A stretch of 64,000 bases of DNA from Hymenobacter psoromatis (GTDB lineage Bacteria; Bacteroidota; Bacteroidia; Cytophagales; Hymenobacteraceae): contig CP014771.1 in the NCBI GenBank assembly GCA_001596155.1, positions 310,001 to 374,000 of the forward strand, written 5' to 3'. A program made the position numbers and the translations under genes. Under the pieces are notes generated by a model. That model saw only the letters and a list, made by a program, of their open reading frames with translations, did not search any database and was not told the origin of the DNA. Within the stretch, counting starts at the first letter, position 1; the number at the start of each line of letters is the position of its first letter. Below, piece by piece: positions 49,204-57,622 of the stretch.

Positions 49204-50244
49204 CTAAGGCTTATCCGTCGCCGCCGTGCTTTTTTCGAGCGCGGCGAGGCGGCGCTCCAATTCGGGCAGGCGGCGGTACACTGCGGCGGCCCGCAGGTTG
49301 TCTTTGAGGTTGAAGGCCGGGTAGCCCTGCAAAACCTGGCCTTCCTCGCGCACCGATTTTTGCACGCCGGTTTTGGCCGCCAGCGTGGTGCGGTTGGCCA
49401 GCGAGATGTGCCCCACCAGGCCTACCTGCCCGGCCAGCACGCAATAGTCGCCCACCTTCGAGGAGCCGGAAATGCCACTCTGCGCCGCGATAACCGTGTG
49501 CCGGCCCACTTCCACGTTGTGGGCAATCTGCACCAGGTTATCGATTTTGGTGCCCTGCCGAATGAGCGTGCTACCCATCGTGGCGCAGTCCACGGTGGCA
49601 TTGGCCCCAATGCTCACGTCGTCTTCCAGCACCACATTGCCAATCTGGGCAATGGCCCGGTACGAGCCATCGGGCTGCGGCGCGAAGCCAAAGCCATCGG
49701 TGCCCACCACCGCGCCGGCCTTGATGACGCAGCGCTGGCCAATAACGGTGTCGGCGTAAATCTTGGCCCCGGCGTGAATCACCGAATTATCGCCGATGCG
49801 CACCCGGTCGCCGATGTAGGCGTGCGGAAAAATCAGCACGTTCTCGCCCAGCACGCAGTTGTCGCCCACGTACGAAAACGCGCCCCGGTAGTGTCCGCCG
49901 CCGATGGCCGAGCTTTCGCCCATAAAGCTGGGCTGCTCCACGCCGCGCTTGCCCATGCGCGTGGCCTGGGCATAAAATTCGAGCAGCTTAGTGAAGGCCG
50001 AGTAGGGGTCGGCCACCCGCACGAGGGTCGCCGCCACGGCCTGGCGCAGCGGCAGCTCGGGGCTCACGATGACGGCCGTGGCCCTGGTCGAATACAGAAA
50101 AGGCTCGTACTTGGCATTCGCCAGGAAGGCCAGCGCGCCGGGGCCGGCTTCCTCAATCTTGGCCAGGCTCGATACGGTGGCCTCAGCATCACCTTCCACG
50201 GTGCCGCCCACCACCTGGGCAATCTGCGCAACGGTAAACTTCAT
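49204..50244 (-). CDS. lpxD: UDP-3-O-acylglucosamine N-acyltransferase LpxD
   Basis: LpxD adds the N-linked acyl chain in lipid A synthesis. From ATG 50244 the product has 346 residues: an N-terminal uridine-binding domain (IAQVVGGTVEGDAEATVSSLAKIEEAGPGALAFLANAKYEPFLYSTRATAVIV), hexapeptide repeats, and the catalytic NVEVGRHTVIAAQSGISGSSKVGD region, where IAHNVEVGRH supplies the conserved His. A C-terminal coiled helix (YRRLPELERRLAALEK) follows. The start is six bases from a -7 box, so the transcript is probably leaderless. Confidence 0.95.
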   Translation of the reverse strand: MKFTVAQIAQVVGGTVEGDAEATVSSLAKIEEAGPGALAFLANAKYEPFLYSTRATAVIVSPELPLRQAVAATLVRVADPYSAFTKLLEFYAQATRMGKRGVEQPSFMGESSAIGGGHYRGAFSYVGDNCVLGENVLIFPHAYIGDRVRIGDNSVIHAGAKIYADTVIGQRCVIKAGAVVGTDGFGFAPQPDGSYRAIAQIGNVVLEDDVSIGANATVDCATMGSTLIRQGTKIDNLVQIAHNVEVGRHTVIAAQSGISGSSKVGDYCVLAGQVGLVGHISLANRTTLAAKTGVQKSVREEGQVLQGYPAFNLKDNLRAAAVYRRLPELERRLAALEKSTAATDKP

Positions 50245-50250
50245 AGCGGG

Positions 50251-50258
50251 CAAAAGTA
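50251..50258 (-). promoter_or_regulatory. -7 box TACTTTTG of lpxD
   Basis: CAAAAGTA on the plus strand reads TACTTTTG on the minus strand. It sits 6 bases upstream of the lpxD ATG (50244), implying a very short or absent leader and fixing the start. Confidence 0.6.
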
Positions 50259-50270
50259 CGGGCGGGCGCG

Positions 50271-50636
50271 TTACCGTATGTCGGCCACGTCGGCACCGAA
50301 GTAGGCGCGCAGCCGCTCGCGCAGCAGGGCCACCAGCGCGGGGTCCTGAAAGGGATAGTCGTCAGGAATGCGCAGGTTGATAATCGGCTTGCCTTGCAGC
50401 GCCGGCCCAAACTTGGCCCGCAGGCGGTCGGCGTGCTTTTTTTCCATCACGAAAAGGACGTCGGCCCAGCCCAGGTAGCCGGCCGCCACGCGCACCCTGG
50501 CACCCGGCTCGGTGCCGGCCGAGCGTGCCAGCAGGTGCGGGTGGTCGTCAAACAAGCGCTCGGCCGTGAGGCTGCGCCAGCGGTTCTGGCTGCAGATGAA
50601 GAGGAGCTGCCGGGGTAGGGGGGTAGGGGCGGGCAC
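50271..50636 (-). CDS. Low-molecular-weight phosphatase-fold protein
   Basis: The 121-residue product has the P-loop-like LLFICSQNRWRSLTAERLF (CxxNxxRS), then SAGTEP and WADVLFVMEKKHADRLRAKF, as in a small tyrosine-phosphatase family common in Bacteroidota and Proteobacteria. The loop has Cys and Arg in place (C-S-Q-N-R-W-R-S), but the usual DP acid motif is absent (the end reads LRIPDDYPFQDPAL). Function is uncertain. It is transcribed in the lpx direction but has no close neighbour. Confidence 0.75.
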   Translation of the reverse strand: MPAPTPLPRQLLFICSQNRWRSLTAERLFDDHPHLLARSAGTEPGARVRVAAGYLGWADVLFVMEKKHADRLRAKFGPALQGKPIINLRIPDDYPFQDPALVALLRERLRAYFGADVADIR

Positions 50637-50710
50637 GGTAGCTGAATTTTTACCAGAAAAGGCTGCCTTGCTAGTATCGTTAATATGCTGAATAAGATAA
50701 TTTTAGTTGT

Positions 50711-51747
50711 TTAGAGGGGTAGGGGCTCGGCGCGCACACCCTTATTGGTCATTTTTACGGGCAGAATATCCCCCTTTTTATCAAAGTGCATTTCATCCAG
50801 GCACACCTCGCGGTGGTTGCCCTCTTTGTCGCCGAGCGGGTGGCGATGGTACACGATGTACCAACGGTCGGTGCCCGGCACATTGAGCACCGAGTGGTGG
50901 CCCGCGCCGGTACCAACGGCCAAATCCTGCTGCAACACCTTGCCTACCCGCCGAAATGGCCCAAATGGCGAATCACCCACGGCGTAGGCCACCGAGTAGT
51001 CGGGGCCAGTCCATTCGCCCTCGCTCCACATGAAATAGTACTTGCCCTGGCGGCGGAACATCACCGGCCCCTCCACGTAGCCCTCGGGCGTGATGGACTT
51101 GAATACTGTGCCATCAGCAAAAGGCACGAAGCCCGTGAAGTCGTCCTTGAGCCGCGCGATGTTGCAGTGCCGCCAGCCGCCGTACACGAGGTAGTACTTG
51201 CCGTCTTTGTCCTTGAACACGAACTGGTCGATGGGCTGCGCGCCGTTCTCGAACTTGTCCACCAGCGGGTGGCCCAGGTGGTCTTTGAACGGCCCGGCCG
51301 GGTTGTCGGCCACGGCTACGCCAATGCCGCCGCGCTGCTGGTTGTTCTGAATGTCATTGGCCCCAAAAAACAGGTAGTATTTCCCGCCCTTAGCCACGAT
51401 GGCCGGGGCCCACACGGCCCGGCGCGCCCACTTCACGTTGACCGTGTCGAGCACGTGCAGGTGTTTGGTCCAATGCACGAGGTCGGGCGAGGAAAAAGCA
51501 TCCAGGTACACCTGCTCCTCATACTTGGCCGAGCACGTAGGATAAACCCAGTATTGCGACCCGAAAATGGCGGCCTCCGGGTCGGCATACCAGCCGGGAA
51601 AAATGGGGTTGCCGCTGGTAGCCTTAGCCGACGGCGGCGACTGCGTGACGCGGCCGGCTGGCCGGGGGGGGCCTGCTGGGCCGGGGCCAGCCGGGCGGCA
51701 CCAGCCGCCGTGGCCAGCACTGCCGTGAGGAGCAGGGCGGCCCGCAT
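50711..51747 (-). CDS. GH43-like glycoside hydrolase, frame broken at a C8 tract
   Basis: ATG 51747 overlaps the fucP stop (TGATG) and opens a signal peptide (MRAALLLTAVLATAAGAARLA). After PAQQAPP the frame is lost at eight Cs (51665-51672, G8 on the plus strand). In the other frame the enzyme continues: NPIFPGWYADPEAAIFG (catalytic base Asp), VNVKWARRAVWAPAIV, DQFVFKDKDGKYYLVYGG and EGYVEGPVMFRRQGKYYFMWSEG (acid Glu). Nine Cs would join the two parts into about 345 residues. GH43 enzymes act on arabinans, xylans and related glycans outside the cell. Confidence 0.85.
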
Positions 51748-53075
51748 CAGGTGAAGGTGGGCGTTTCGGGGGCCATTTCGAGGCCGGCCGGCGCGGGCTG
51801 GTGGCCACGAACCCCATACCAGGCAATGTAGGCGTAGCACACCATCGGCAGCAGGTAGGCCAGCCGGAACGCGTGCACCCCGCCGCCGCCCAGCTGGCTA
51901 TCGGCCATGAGCCCGAACAGCGGCGGAATGATGGCCCCCCCCACGATGGCGGCCGATAGCAGCCCCGACGCCTGCTCGGTGTGGCGGCCCAGCCCGGCCA
52001 CGGCCAGCGTGAAGATGGTCGGGAACATGATGGAGTTCATCAGGCCCACGGCCAGGATGCTGTACATGGCCACCGGCCCGTTGGTGTTAATCGAAATCAG
52101 GATGAGCACCACGGCTCCCAGGGCGTTGAGGGCCAGCACCCGGCCGGGCCGCACGCGGCTCAGCACCCCAACGCCGATGAAGCGGCCAACCATCGCCCCA
52201 AGCCAGTAGAGCCCGACTTTGTTGCCGGCGGCTACGGACGAAAGGTCCATTACGTCTTTCTGAATCAGATAGTTGAGCATCGCGGAGCCAATGGCCACCT
52301 CGGCCCCCACGTAGGTGAAGATGGCCACCAGGCCCAGCAGCAGGTGGCGGTAGTTCCAGGCGTTGGAGGTGTCGCCGGGGGCGGCCGGCGCGTGCTCGAT
52401 GACCGGCATTTTCAGAAAAAACAGCAGCCCGCTGATGATGACGAGCGCCAGGCCAATGTAGAGGTAGAGCGACTGCACGGGGGCCACGTCGATGGCCGCA
52501 GCCTGCACGGCGGTCAGCTTCTTGAGGTCGGGGAGCTTGGACAGGATGAGGGCCGTGCCCAGCGGCGGGGCAATGGCGGTGGCCAACGAGTTGAACGCCT
52601 GGGTGAGCGTGAGGCGGGCCGACGCCGACTCGGGCGGACCCAGAATGGACACGTAGGGGTTGCCGGCCACTTGCAGCATAACCACGCCCGAGGCCAGCAC
52701 GAACAGCGCTCCCAGGAATAGCCCGAACGTGCGGCTCCCAGCGGCGGGGAAAAACAAAAAGCAGCCCAGCGCCGCCACCAGAAAGCCCACCAGCATCCCC
52801 TGCTTGTAACCCAGCCGCTTAACTACGTAGCCAGCCGGGATGCCCATTATCAGGTAAGCCCCGAAAAAGCAGGAGTTGACCAGCATAACTTTGGCATAAC
52901 TCAAGCTGAACAACCCTTTCAGGTAAGGAATCAGGATGTCATTCAGGCAGGTGATGAACCCCATCATGAAAAATAACACCGTGAGCGACGCCAGGGCCGA
53001 GGTGTAGCGGGGGGTAGGGGTGAGGCTGGTAGCCGGGGTGGGCCGGGCAGCCGAGGTAATGATGGGGGTAGCCAT
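51747..53075 (-). CDS. fucP: FucP-type sugar/H+ symporter (MFS)
   Basis: From ATG 53075 the product has 442 residues and twelve helices of the FHS family. Landmarks are LTVLFFMMGFITCLNDILIPYLKGLF, FFGAYLIMGIPAGYVVKRLGYKQGML, LQVAGNPYVSILGPPESASARLTLTQAFNSLATAIAPPLG, and GLMNSIMFPTIFTLAVAGLGRHTEQASGLL. It imports L-fucose or another hexose with protons. It is coupled to the GH43 gene by a one-base overlap, suggesting that sugar release and uptake go together; the exact sugar is unknown. Confidence 0.9.
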   Translation of the reverse strand: MATPIITSAARPTPATSLTPTPRYTSALASLTVLFFMMGFITCLNDILIPYLKGLFSLSYAKVMLVNSCFFGAYLIMGIPAGYVVKRLGYKQGMLVGFLVAALGCFLFFPAAGSRTFGLFLGALFVLASGVVMLQVAGNPYVSILGPPESASARLTLTQAFNSLATAIAPPLGTALILSKLPDLKKLTAVQAAAIDVAPVQSLYLYIGLALVIISGLLFFLKMPVIEHAPAAPGDTSNAWNYRHLLLGLVAIFTYVGAEVAIGSAMLNYLIQKDVMDLSSVAAGNKVGLYWLGAMVGRFIGVGVLSRVRPGRVLALNALGAVVLILISINTNGPVAMYSILAVGLMNSIMFPTIFTLAVAGLGRHTEQASGLLSAAIVGGAIIPPLFGLMADSQLGGGGVHAFRLAYLLPMVCYAYIAWYGVRGHQPAPAGLEMAPETPTFT

Positions 53076-53104
53076 GCGGGGTGGGAAAAGTTTGAACCGG
53101 GTGC

Positions 53105-53112
53105 TAAAGGTA
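53105..53112 (-). promoter_or_regulatory. -7-like box TACCTTTA upstream of fucP
   Basis: TAAAGGTA on the plus strand reads TACCTTTA on the minus strand, one base off TANNTTTG, 30 bases upstream of the fucP ATG. Confidence 0.4.
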
Positions 53113-53254
53113 TTCGCCAAGCCCCTATTTATCGCCGGAACGGCCAGCTTAAAATGCAAAAAATGCTCATTTTTGTCAAAAAAATACTAGCGCTCACCCG
53201 TGCTTCCGCCCGACCTTCGTTCCGCCCGCCTTCTTCCACTCCTACCCTTCGCCG

Positions 53255-55252
53255 ATGTTCGTTTCTAAACTTACCGCTACTACTTTGCTGCTGAGCCTGT
53301 TGGTCCCGGCCACCCACGCCACCGTGCGCCTGCCCGCGCTGGTAGGCAGCCACATGGTGTTGCAGCGCGACCGCCCCGTGCCGGTGTGGGGCTGGGCCGC
53401 GCTAGGCGAGGCCGTCAGCCTCACGTTTCGGGGCAAAACGTACCGGGCTACCCCCCCCGATGCCAGCGGGCGCTGGCAAGCCACGCTGCCGCCTACCCCC
53501 GCCGGCGGGCCGTATGAGCTGACGGTGAAAGGCCAGAATACCATTGAGTTGACTGATGTGTTGGTGGGCGATGTGTGGCTGGCCTCGGGGCAGTCTAACA
53601 TGCAGTTTAAGGTGAAGGATGCCAACCCCGGCGGCTACCAGCCCACCCAGAACGCCGACCAGGAAATAGCCGCCGCCAACTGGCCCGACATCCGCTTTTT
53701 CACCGCCGACCAGGCCGTGGCCTACCGGCCGCAGGCTGAACTGGCGGGCACGGGCTGGCAGGTATGCAGCCCAGCCACCGTGGCCGGGTTTTCGGCGGTG
53801 GCCTACTTTTTTAGCCGCGATTTATATGAGAAGTACCACGTGCCGATGGGCGTGGTAGTGAGCAGTTGGGGCGGCACGCCCGCCGAGGCCTGGGTGAGCG
53901 CCGAGGGCCTGAAAACCTTGCCCGAATTCGCGCCCCGCATTGCCACCTTTGCCGCCAAGACGACCAGCCTCAGCGACGACCAGCGTGCTTACGAAACCCA
54001 GCAGCGCGAGCTGCTGCGCAACGTGCGGGCCCACGACAAAGGCTACCTGCCGAACGGCACCACCTGGGCTGCGCCCGATTTCGACGCCCGCGCCTGGCCT
54101 ACCATGTCCCTCCCCGGCCTCTGGGAAGCCACGCCGGCCCTGGCCAGCTACGACGGCATCGTGTGGTTTCGGAAGGAAATCGACCTGCCCGCCGCGCTGG
54201 CCGGCCAGCCGCTGACCCTCACGCTGGGCAAGATTGACGACAGCGACAGCACCTATATCAATGGCCAGCGGGTGGGCTACGGCTACGGCTACGACAAGCT
54301 GCGCACCTACCAGGTGCCCGCCGGTGTGCTGCGGCCGGGCCGCAACGTGCTGGCCGTGCGCGTGGTAGACACGGGCGGCGGCGGCGGCATCGCGGGCGAG
54401 CCCAGTGAACTGGCCCTGCGCGGCGCGGGCCAGACGCTAGCGCTGGCCGGTCCCTGGCAGTACCAGGTGGGCCTACCCCCCGAGGACCAGCCCGTGGCGC
54501 CCGCGCCGGGCGGCAGCCAAATGGCCCCCACTACCCTTTACAACGCCATGATTGCGCCGCTCCAGCCCTTTGCTTTCAAAGGGGTTATCTGGTATCAGGG
54601 CGAAACCAACGCCGACCGCGCCGAGCAGTACCGCACGCTGTTTCCGGCGCTCATCACCGACTGGCGTCGGCACTTCGGGGCCGACCTGCCCTTCCTGTTT
54701 GTGCAGCTGGCCAACTTCCAGCCCGCCCGGCCCCAGCCGGCCGAGTCGGCCTGGGCCGAGCTGCGCGAGGCGCAGGCGCTGGCCCTCAAGCTGCCCCGCA
54801 CGGGCATGGCCACGGCCATCGACATTGGCAATCCGGCCGACATTCACCCCCATAACAAACAGGAAGTGGGCCGCCGCCTGGCCCTGGCCGCCCGCCACGT
54901 AACCTACGGCGATAACCAGATGGTTTACAGCGGCCCTACCTACGTCGGCATGGCGGCCAGCGGCGGGGCCATTCGCCTGAAATTTACCCACCTCGGCCCC
55001 GGCCTTGAGGTGCAGAATGGCCCCGCGCTGCGCGGCTTCGCGGTGGCCGGGGCCGACCGGCAGTTTCACTGGGCCACGGCCCGGCTGGTGGGCAACGAGG
55101 TGGTAGTGCAGAGCGCCGAGGTGAAAAACCCCGTGGCCGTGCGCTACGACTGGGCCGACAGCCCCAACGGCAACCTCTATAATAAAGCGGGCCTGCCCGC
55201 CGTGCCCTTCCGCACCGATAGCTGGCCGGGCGTCACGGACGGCCGCAAGTAG
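53255..55252 (+). CDS. Exported sialate O-acetylesterase-like SGNH esterase
   Basis: The 665-residue product has a signal peptide (MFVSKLTATTLLLSLLVPATHA), a beta-sandwich start (PALVGSHMVLQRDRPVPVWGWA), and the SGNH catalytic blocks split by an insert: WLASGQSNMQFKV with the nucleophile Ser (about residue 115), VVVSSWGGTPAEAW, IWYQGETNADRAEQY, and DIGNPADIHPHNKQEVGRRLA with Asp and His. The inserted domain (about 260-400) looks like a carbohydrate-binding jelly roll. Such enzymes remove acetyl groups from sialic acid or from acetylated xylan. A C8 tract (53451-53458) is in frame. Confidence 0.88.
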   Translation: MFVSKLTATTLLLSLLVPATHATVRLPALVGSHMVLQRDRPVPVWGWAALGEAVSLTFRGKTYRATPPDASGRWQATLPPTPAGGPYELTVKGQNTIELTDVLVGDVWLASGQSNMQFKVKDANPGGYQPTQNADQEIAAANWPDIRFFTADQAVAYRPQAELAGTGWQVCSPATVAGFSAVAYFFSRDLYEKYHVPMGVVVSSWGGTPAEAWVSAEGLKTLPEFAPRIATFAAKTTSLSDDQRAYETQQRELLRNVRAHDKGYLPNGTTWAAPDFDARAWPTMSLPGLWEATPALASYDGIVWFRKEIDLPAALAGQPLTLTLGKIDDSDSTYINGQRVGYGYGYDKLRTYQVPAGVLRPGRNVLAVRVVDTGGGGGIAGEPSELALRGAGQTLALAGPWQYQVGLPPEDQPVAPAPGGSQMAPTTLYNAMIAPLQPFAFKGVIWYQGETNADRAEQYRTLFPALITDWRRHFGADLPFLFVQLANFQPARPQPAESAWAELREAQALALKLPRTGMATAIDIGNPADIHPHNKQEVGRRLALAARHVTYGDNQMVYSGPTYVGMAASGGAIRLKFTHLGPGLEVQNGPALRGFAVAGADRQFHWATARLVGNEVVVQSAEVKNPVAVRYDWADSPNGNLYNKAGLPAVPFRTDSWPGVTDGRK

Positions 55253-55316
55253 CCCGGCTGGCGTGCGGGCCTCTTGCCCCGCCCAGGGGGGGTAGGAAAA
55301 CCCCAGCGCGCGCACG

Positions 55317-56270
55317 CTACGCCGCCGGGTCGGTAGCGCGCATAAAAGCCGCCACGAACCGCTTGAACACCAAGCTCCTGGCCAGCAGTAATTGCAGGAT
55401 AAAAATACCCGTCAGCGCGGTGGTGATGCCGGCCAGCACGTCCAGCACGTAGTGGTGGCTGTTGTAAACCGCCGCAAACCAGATGCCCAGCATAACGCTG
55501 AGAAAGAACAGGTTCAGCCAACCCGACCGGTTTTTCACCGCGTAGTACAGCACCACCACCGGGTAGGCCGAATGCAGCGAGGGCATTGCCGCGAAAACGT
55601 TGGAATTCTTGGCGTAGATAGACTGAAATAGGCCAACTCCAAAGTAGGCGTCGAAGCGGGCCAGGCCGGCGGTGCTGCCCAGCTTCAGGGGTTGAAACGC
55701 GAAGCCGTGCTGCTGCACGTACCAGGGCGGGGCCGCCGGGTGCAGGTAGTAGAGCGTGAACCCCAGCAGGTTAACAATGAGAAAAGTGAGCGAAAACTCA
55801 AAGAACAGCCGGCGATTGGTGAAAAATAAATAGCCCGCGAAAACTAGCGGCACGGGCACCCAGCACAGGTAAAAGATGCCGCAGGCCACGTCCAGCCAGG
55901 TGTGTTTGTGCAATAGCCAGTACTCATTGGGCGTCAGCAGCAGGCCCTGCGAATGGATGCCAAACAGGCTTTTCTCAGCGTGGTAGAGCGACGCGATGTC
56001 CACCGCCCGCACCAGGTAGTTGGGAATAATCTTCAGGTAGTCATACAACACCCAGTAGACCAGAAAGATAGAAAACCCGGTGATGAGGCGACGGGTGAAA
56101 CCGGATAAAAAATAGCAGCCATTGACCAGCACCACCAGCACCACCTGTTCGGCGTGAAAGCCCAGCAGCCAGTGCGAAAGAAAAAAATAAGCCAGCGTGA
56201 GCGCCGGCACCAGCCAGGTGAGATGGCGGCCGGCGGGCCAGCGTGCGGCACCAGAAGGGGGGTAGGGCAT
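55317..56270 (-). CDS. PAP2/AUR1-like inositol phosphoceramide synthase candidate
   Basis: The 317-residue product has six to eight helices and PAP2 motifs in AUR1 form: MPSLHSAYPVVVLYY (about residues 228-242) and YNSHHYVLDVLAGITT (about 268-283), as in inositol phosphorylceramide synthases and plant/fungal relatives. In the inositol-lipid cluster of Bacteroides a protein of this type is thought to move phosphoinositol from phosphatidylinositol to ceramide; this role is inferred from context. It is the last gene of the minus-strand cluster ending at 55317. Confidence 0.8.
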   Translation of the reverse strand: MPYPPSGAARWPAGRHLTWLVPALTLAYFFLSHWLLGFHAEQVVLVVLVNGCYFLSGFTRRLITGFSIFLVYWVLYDYLKIIPNYLVRAVDIASLYHAEKSLFGIHSQGLLLTPNEYWLLHKHTWLDVACGIFYLCWVPVPLVFAGYLFFTNRRLFFEFSLTFLIVNLLGFTLYYLHPAAPPWYVQQHGFAFQPLKLGSTAGLARFDAYFGVGLFQSIYAKNSNVFAAMPSLHSAYPVVVLYYAVKNRSGWLNLFFLSVMLGIWFAAVYNSHHYVLDVLAGITTALTGIFILQLLLARSLVFKRFVAAFMRATDPAA

Positions 56271-56319
56271 AGAAAGAAATTCGGCCGGAGCGGGCCGGTA
56301 AACAACGGTGGCGAGCGGG

Positions 56320-57609
56320 CTACACCGGAATCCGCTCCACCACCGGCTTCTGGCTGGCCGCGTCGCGGCCCGTCAGCTCAATATACCGGACGTTAGGCAC
56401 CCAAAACGTGCCGCCCTCAATGCGCAGGTACACCCGCTCCAGCTGAATCTGCTTGTTGGCCACGGTCGCGTACACGTGAAAGGCGTTGTCGAAGCCGGAC
56501 TTCATGAGCACGAACGGCACCTTGCCGTAGGCGGCAAATTTCAGCGCGTACTTGCCCGGCGCTATCTTTCTGGCGCTGAGGCCGTAGGCAAACCGGCGCT
56601 GAATAAAATTCAGGTCCTTGCGCTGCCCCTGTTCCTCATACCGCAGCCAGAAAATATTAATGGGCTCGTCCTCATCCAGCTGGCCCGCGCTGTTCACGTT
56701 CAGCTGGTAGATGATGGTATTGGTATTGGGGTCGCGCTGCAAGTAAAAAAGCTGGTGCGCCACGCCGCTCGGCACCGGATACGTGAGCATGGGCGTGGGC
56801 TGCTGCCCCGCCGCCACCAGCGATAAGCTGCTGCCCAGCAAGCCGATAAGCAGCACCGCCGCCTTCGCCGCCTGGGAGGGGGGTAGGGCGGCGGCCGGCG
56901 CGGCGGCGCGCAGGGCCAGCGCCCGCTTGGCCTGGCGCAGGCGCGCCACGGCCGTAATGTTGGCCAGCACGGCCAGCACGGCAATCGGGAAGGTGAGAAT
57001 CGACATGGTTTCAAAGACGTGAAACGGAATGCCCGGCACGAACAGCTTATAGTCGCCGCCCAGCCAGGCCGAGCTGACGCCGCAGGCTAAGGCGCTGACG
57101 CCCAGCAGCACTACCCGCTCGGGGCGCTGCATCAGGCCGCCCTTGCACTCCACGCCTAGGCCCTCGGCGCGGGCGCGGGTGTAGCTCACCATCATCGAGC
57201 CGATGAGGGCGATGAACGCGCCCAGCGAGCCCAGCAGGTAGTGGTGCGCCACCAGGTAGTAGCAGATGCCCAGGAAGGTAAACAGCTCGCTGTAACGGTC
57301 TAGCACTGAGTCGAACAGCGCGCCGTAGGTGCTCTGCATATTGCCCAGGCGCGCCACCTGCCCGTCCAGCATATCGAAGAGGCCCGCAAACAGGATGAGC
57401 GCGCCGCCCCAGCCCACGTAGCGCAGGTCGCCGCGGTTGCCCTCCTCGCCGCCCACGATGAAGAGCACCGCTACCCCCACGTTCAGCCCGAAGCCCGTGA
57501 GTGTCACGGCGTTGGGCGTGAAGCCCAGCCGAATCAGCAGCCGCACGAAGGGGTTGATAACCTGGTAGATGCCGCCTTGCAGCGCGGTGCGGAGTGCGTC
57601 GAATGTCAT
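56320..57609 (-). CDS. CDP-alcohol phosphotransferase (candidate PI-phosphate synthase) fused to DUF4833
   Basis: From ATG 57609 the 429-residue product has an N-terminal CDP-alcohol phosphotransferase domain with the diagnostic motif [30 protein letters not shown] (D-x2-DG-x2-AR-x8-G-x3-D-x3-D). A second part of about 155 residues after a hydrophobic helix ([19 protein letters not shown]) resembles DUF4833 ([59 protein letters not shown]). The enzyme would condense CDP-diacylglycerol with inositol-3-phosphate. The fusion places DUF4833 outside the cytoplasm. Context with ino1 and pgpA supports the inositol substrate. Confidence 0.82.
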   Translation of the reverse strand: MTFDALRTALQGGIYQVINPFVRLLIRLGFTPNAVTLTGFGLNVGVAVLFIVGGEEGNRGDLRYVGWGGALILFAGLFDMLDGQVARLGNMQSTYGALFDSVLDRYSELFTFLGICYYLVAHHYLLGSLGAFIALIGSMMVSYTRARAEGLGVECKGGLMQRPERVVLLGVSALACGVSSAWLGGDYKLFVPGIPFHVFETMSILTFPIAVLAVLANITAVARLRQAKRALALRAAAPAAALPPSQAAKAAVLLIGLLGSSLSLVAAGQQPTPMLTYPVPSGVAHQLFYLQRDPNTNTIIYQLNVNSAGQLDEDEPINIFWLRYEEQGQRKDLNFIQRRFAYGLSARKIAPGKYALKFAAYGKVPFVLMKSGFDNAFHVYATVANKQIQLERVYLRIEGGTFWVPNVRYIELTGRDAASQKPVVERIPV

Positions 57610-57622
57610 GCGGGTCGGGGCG

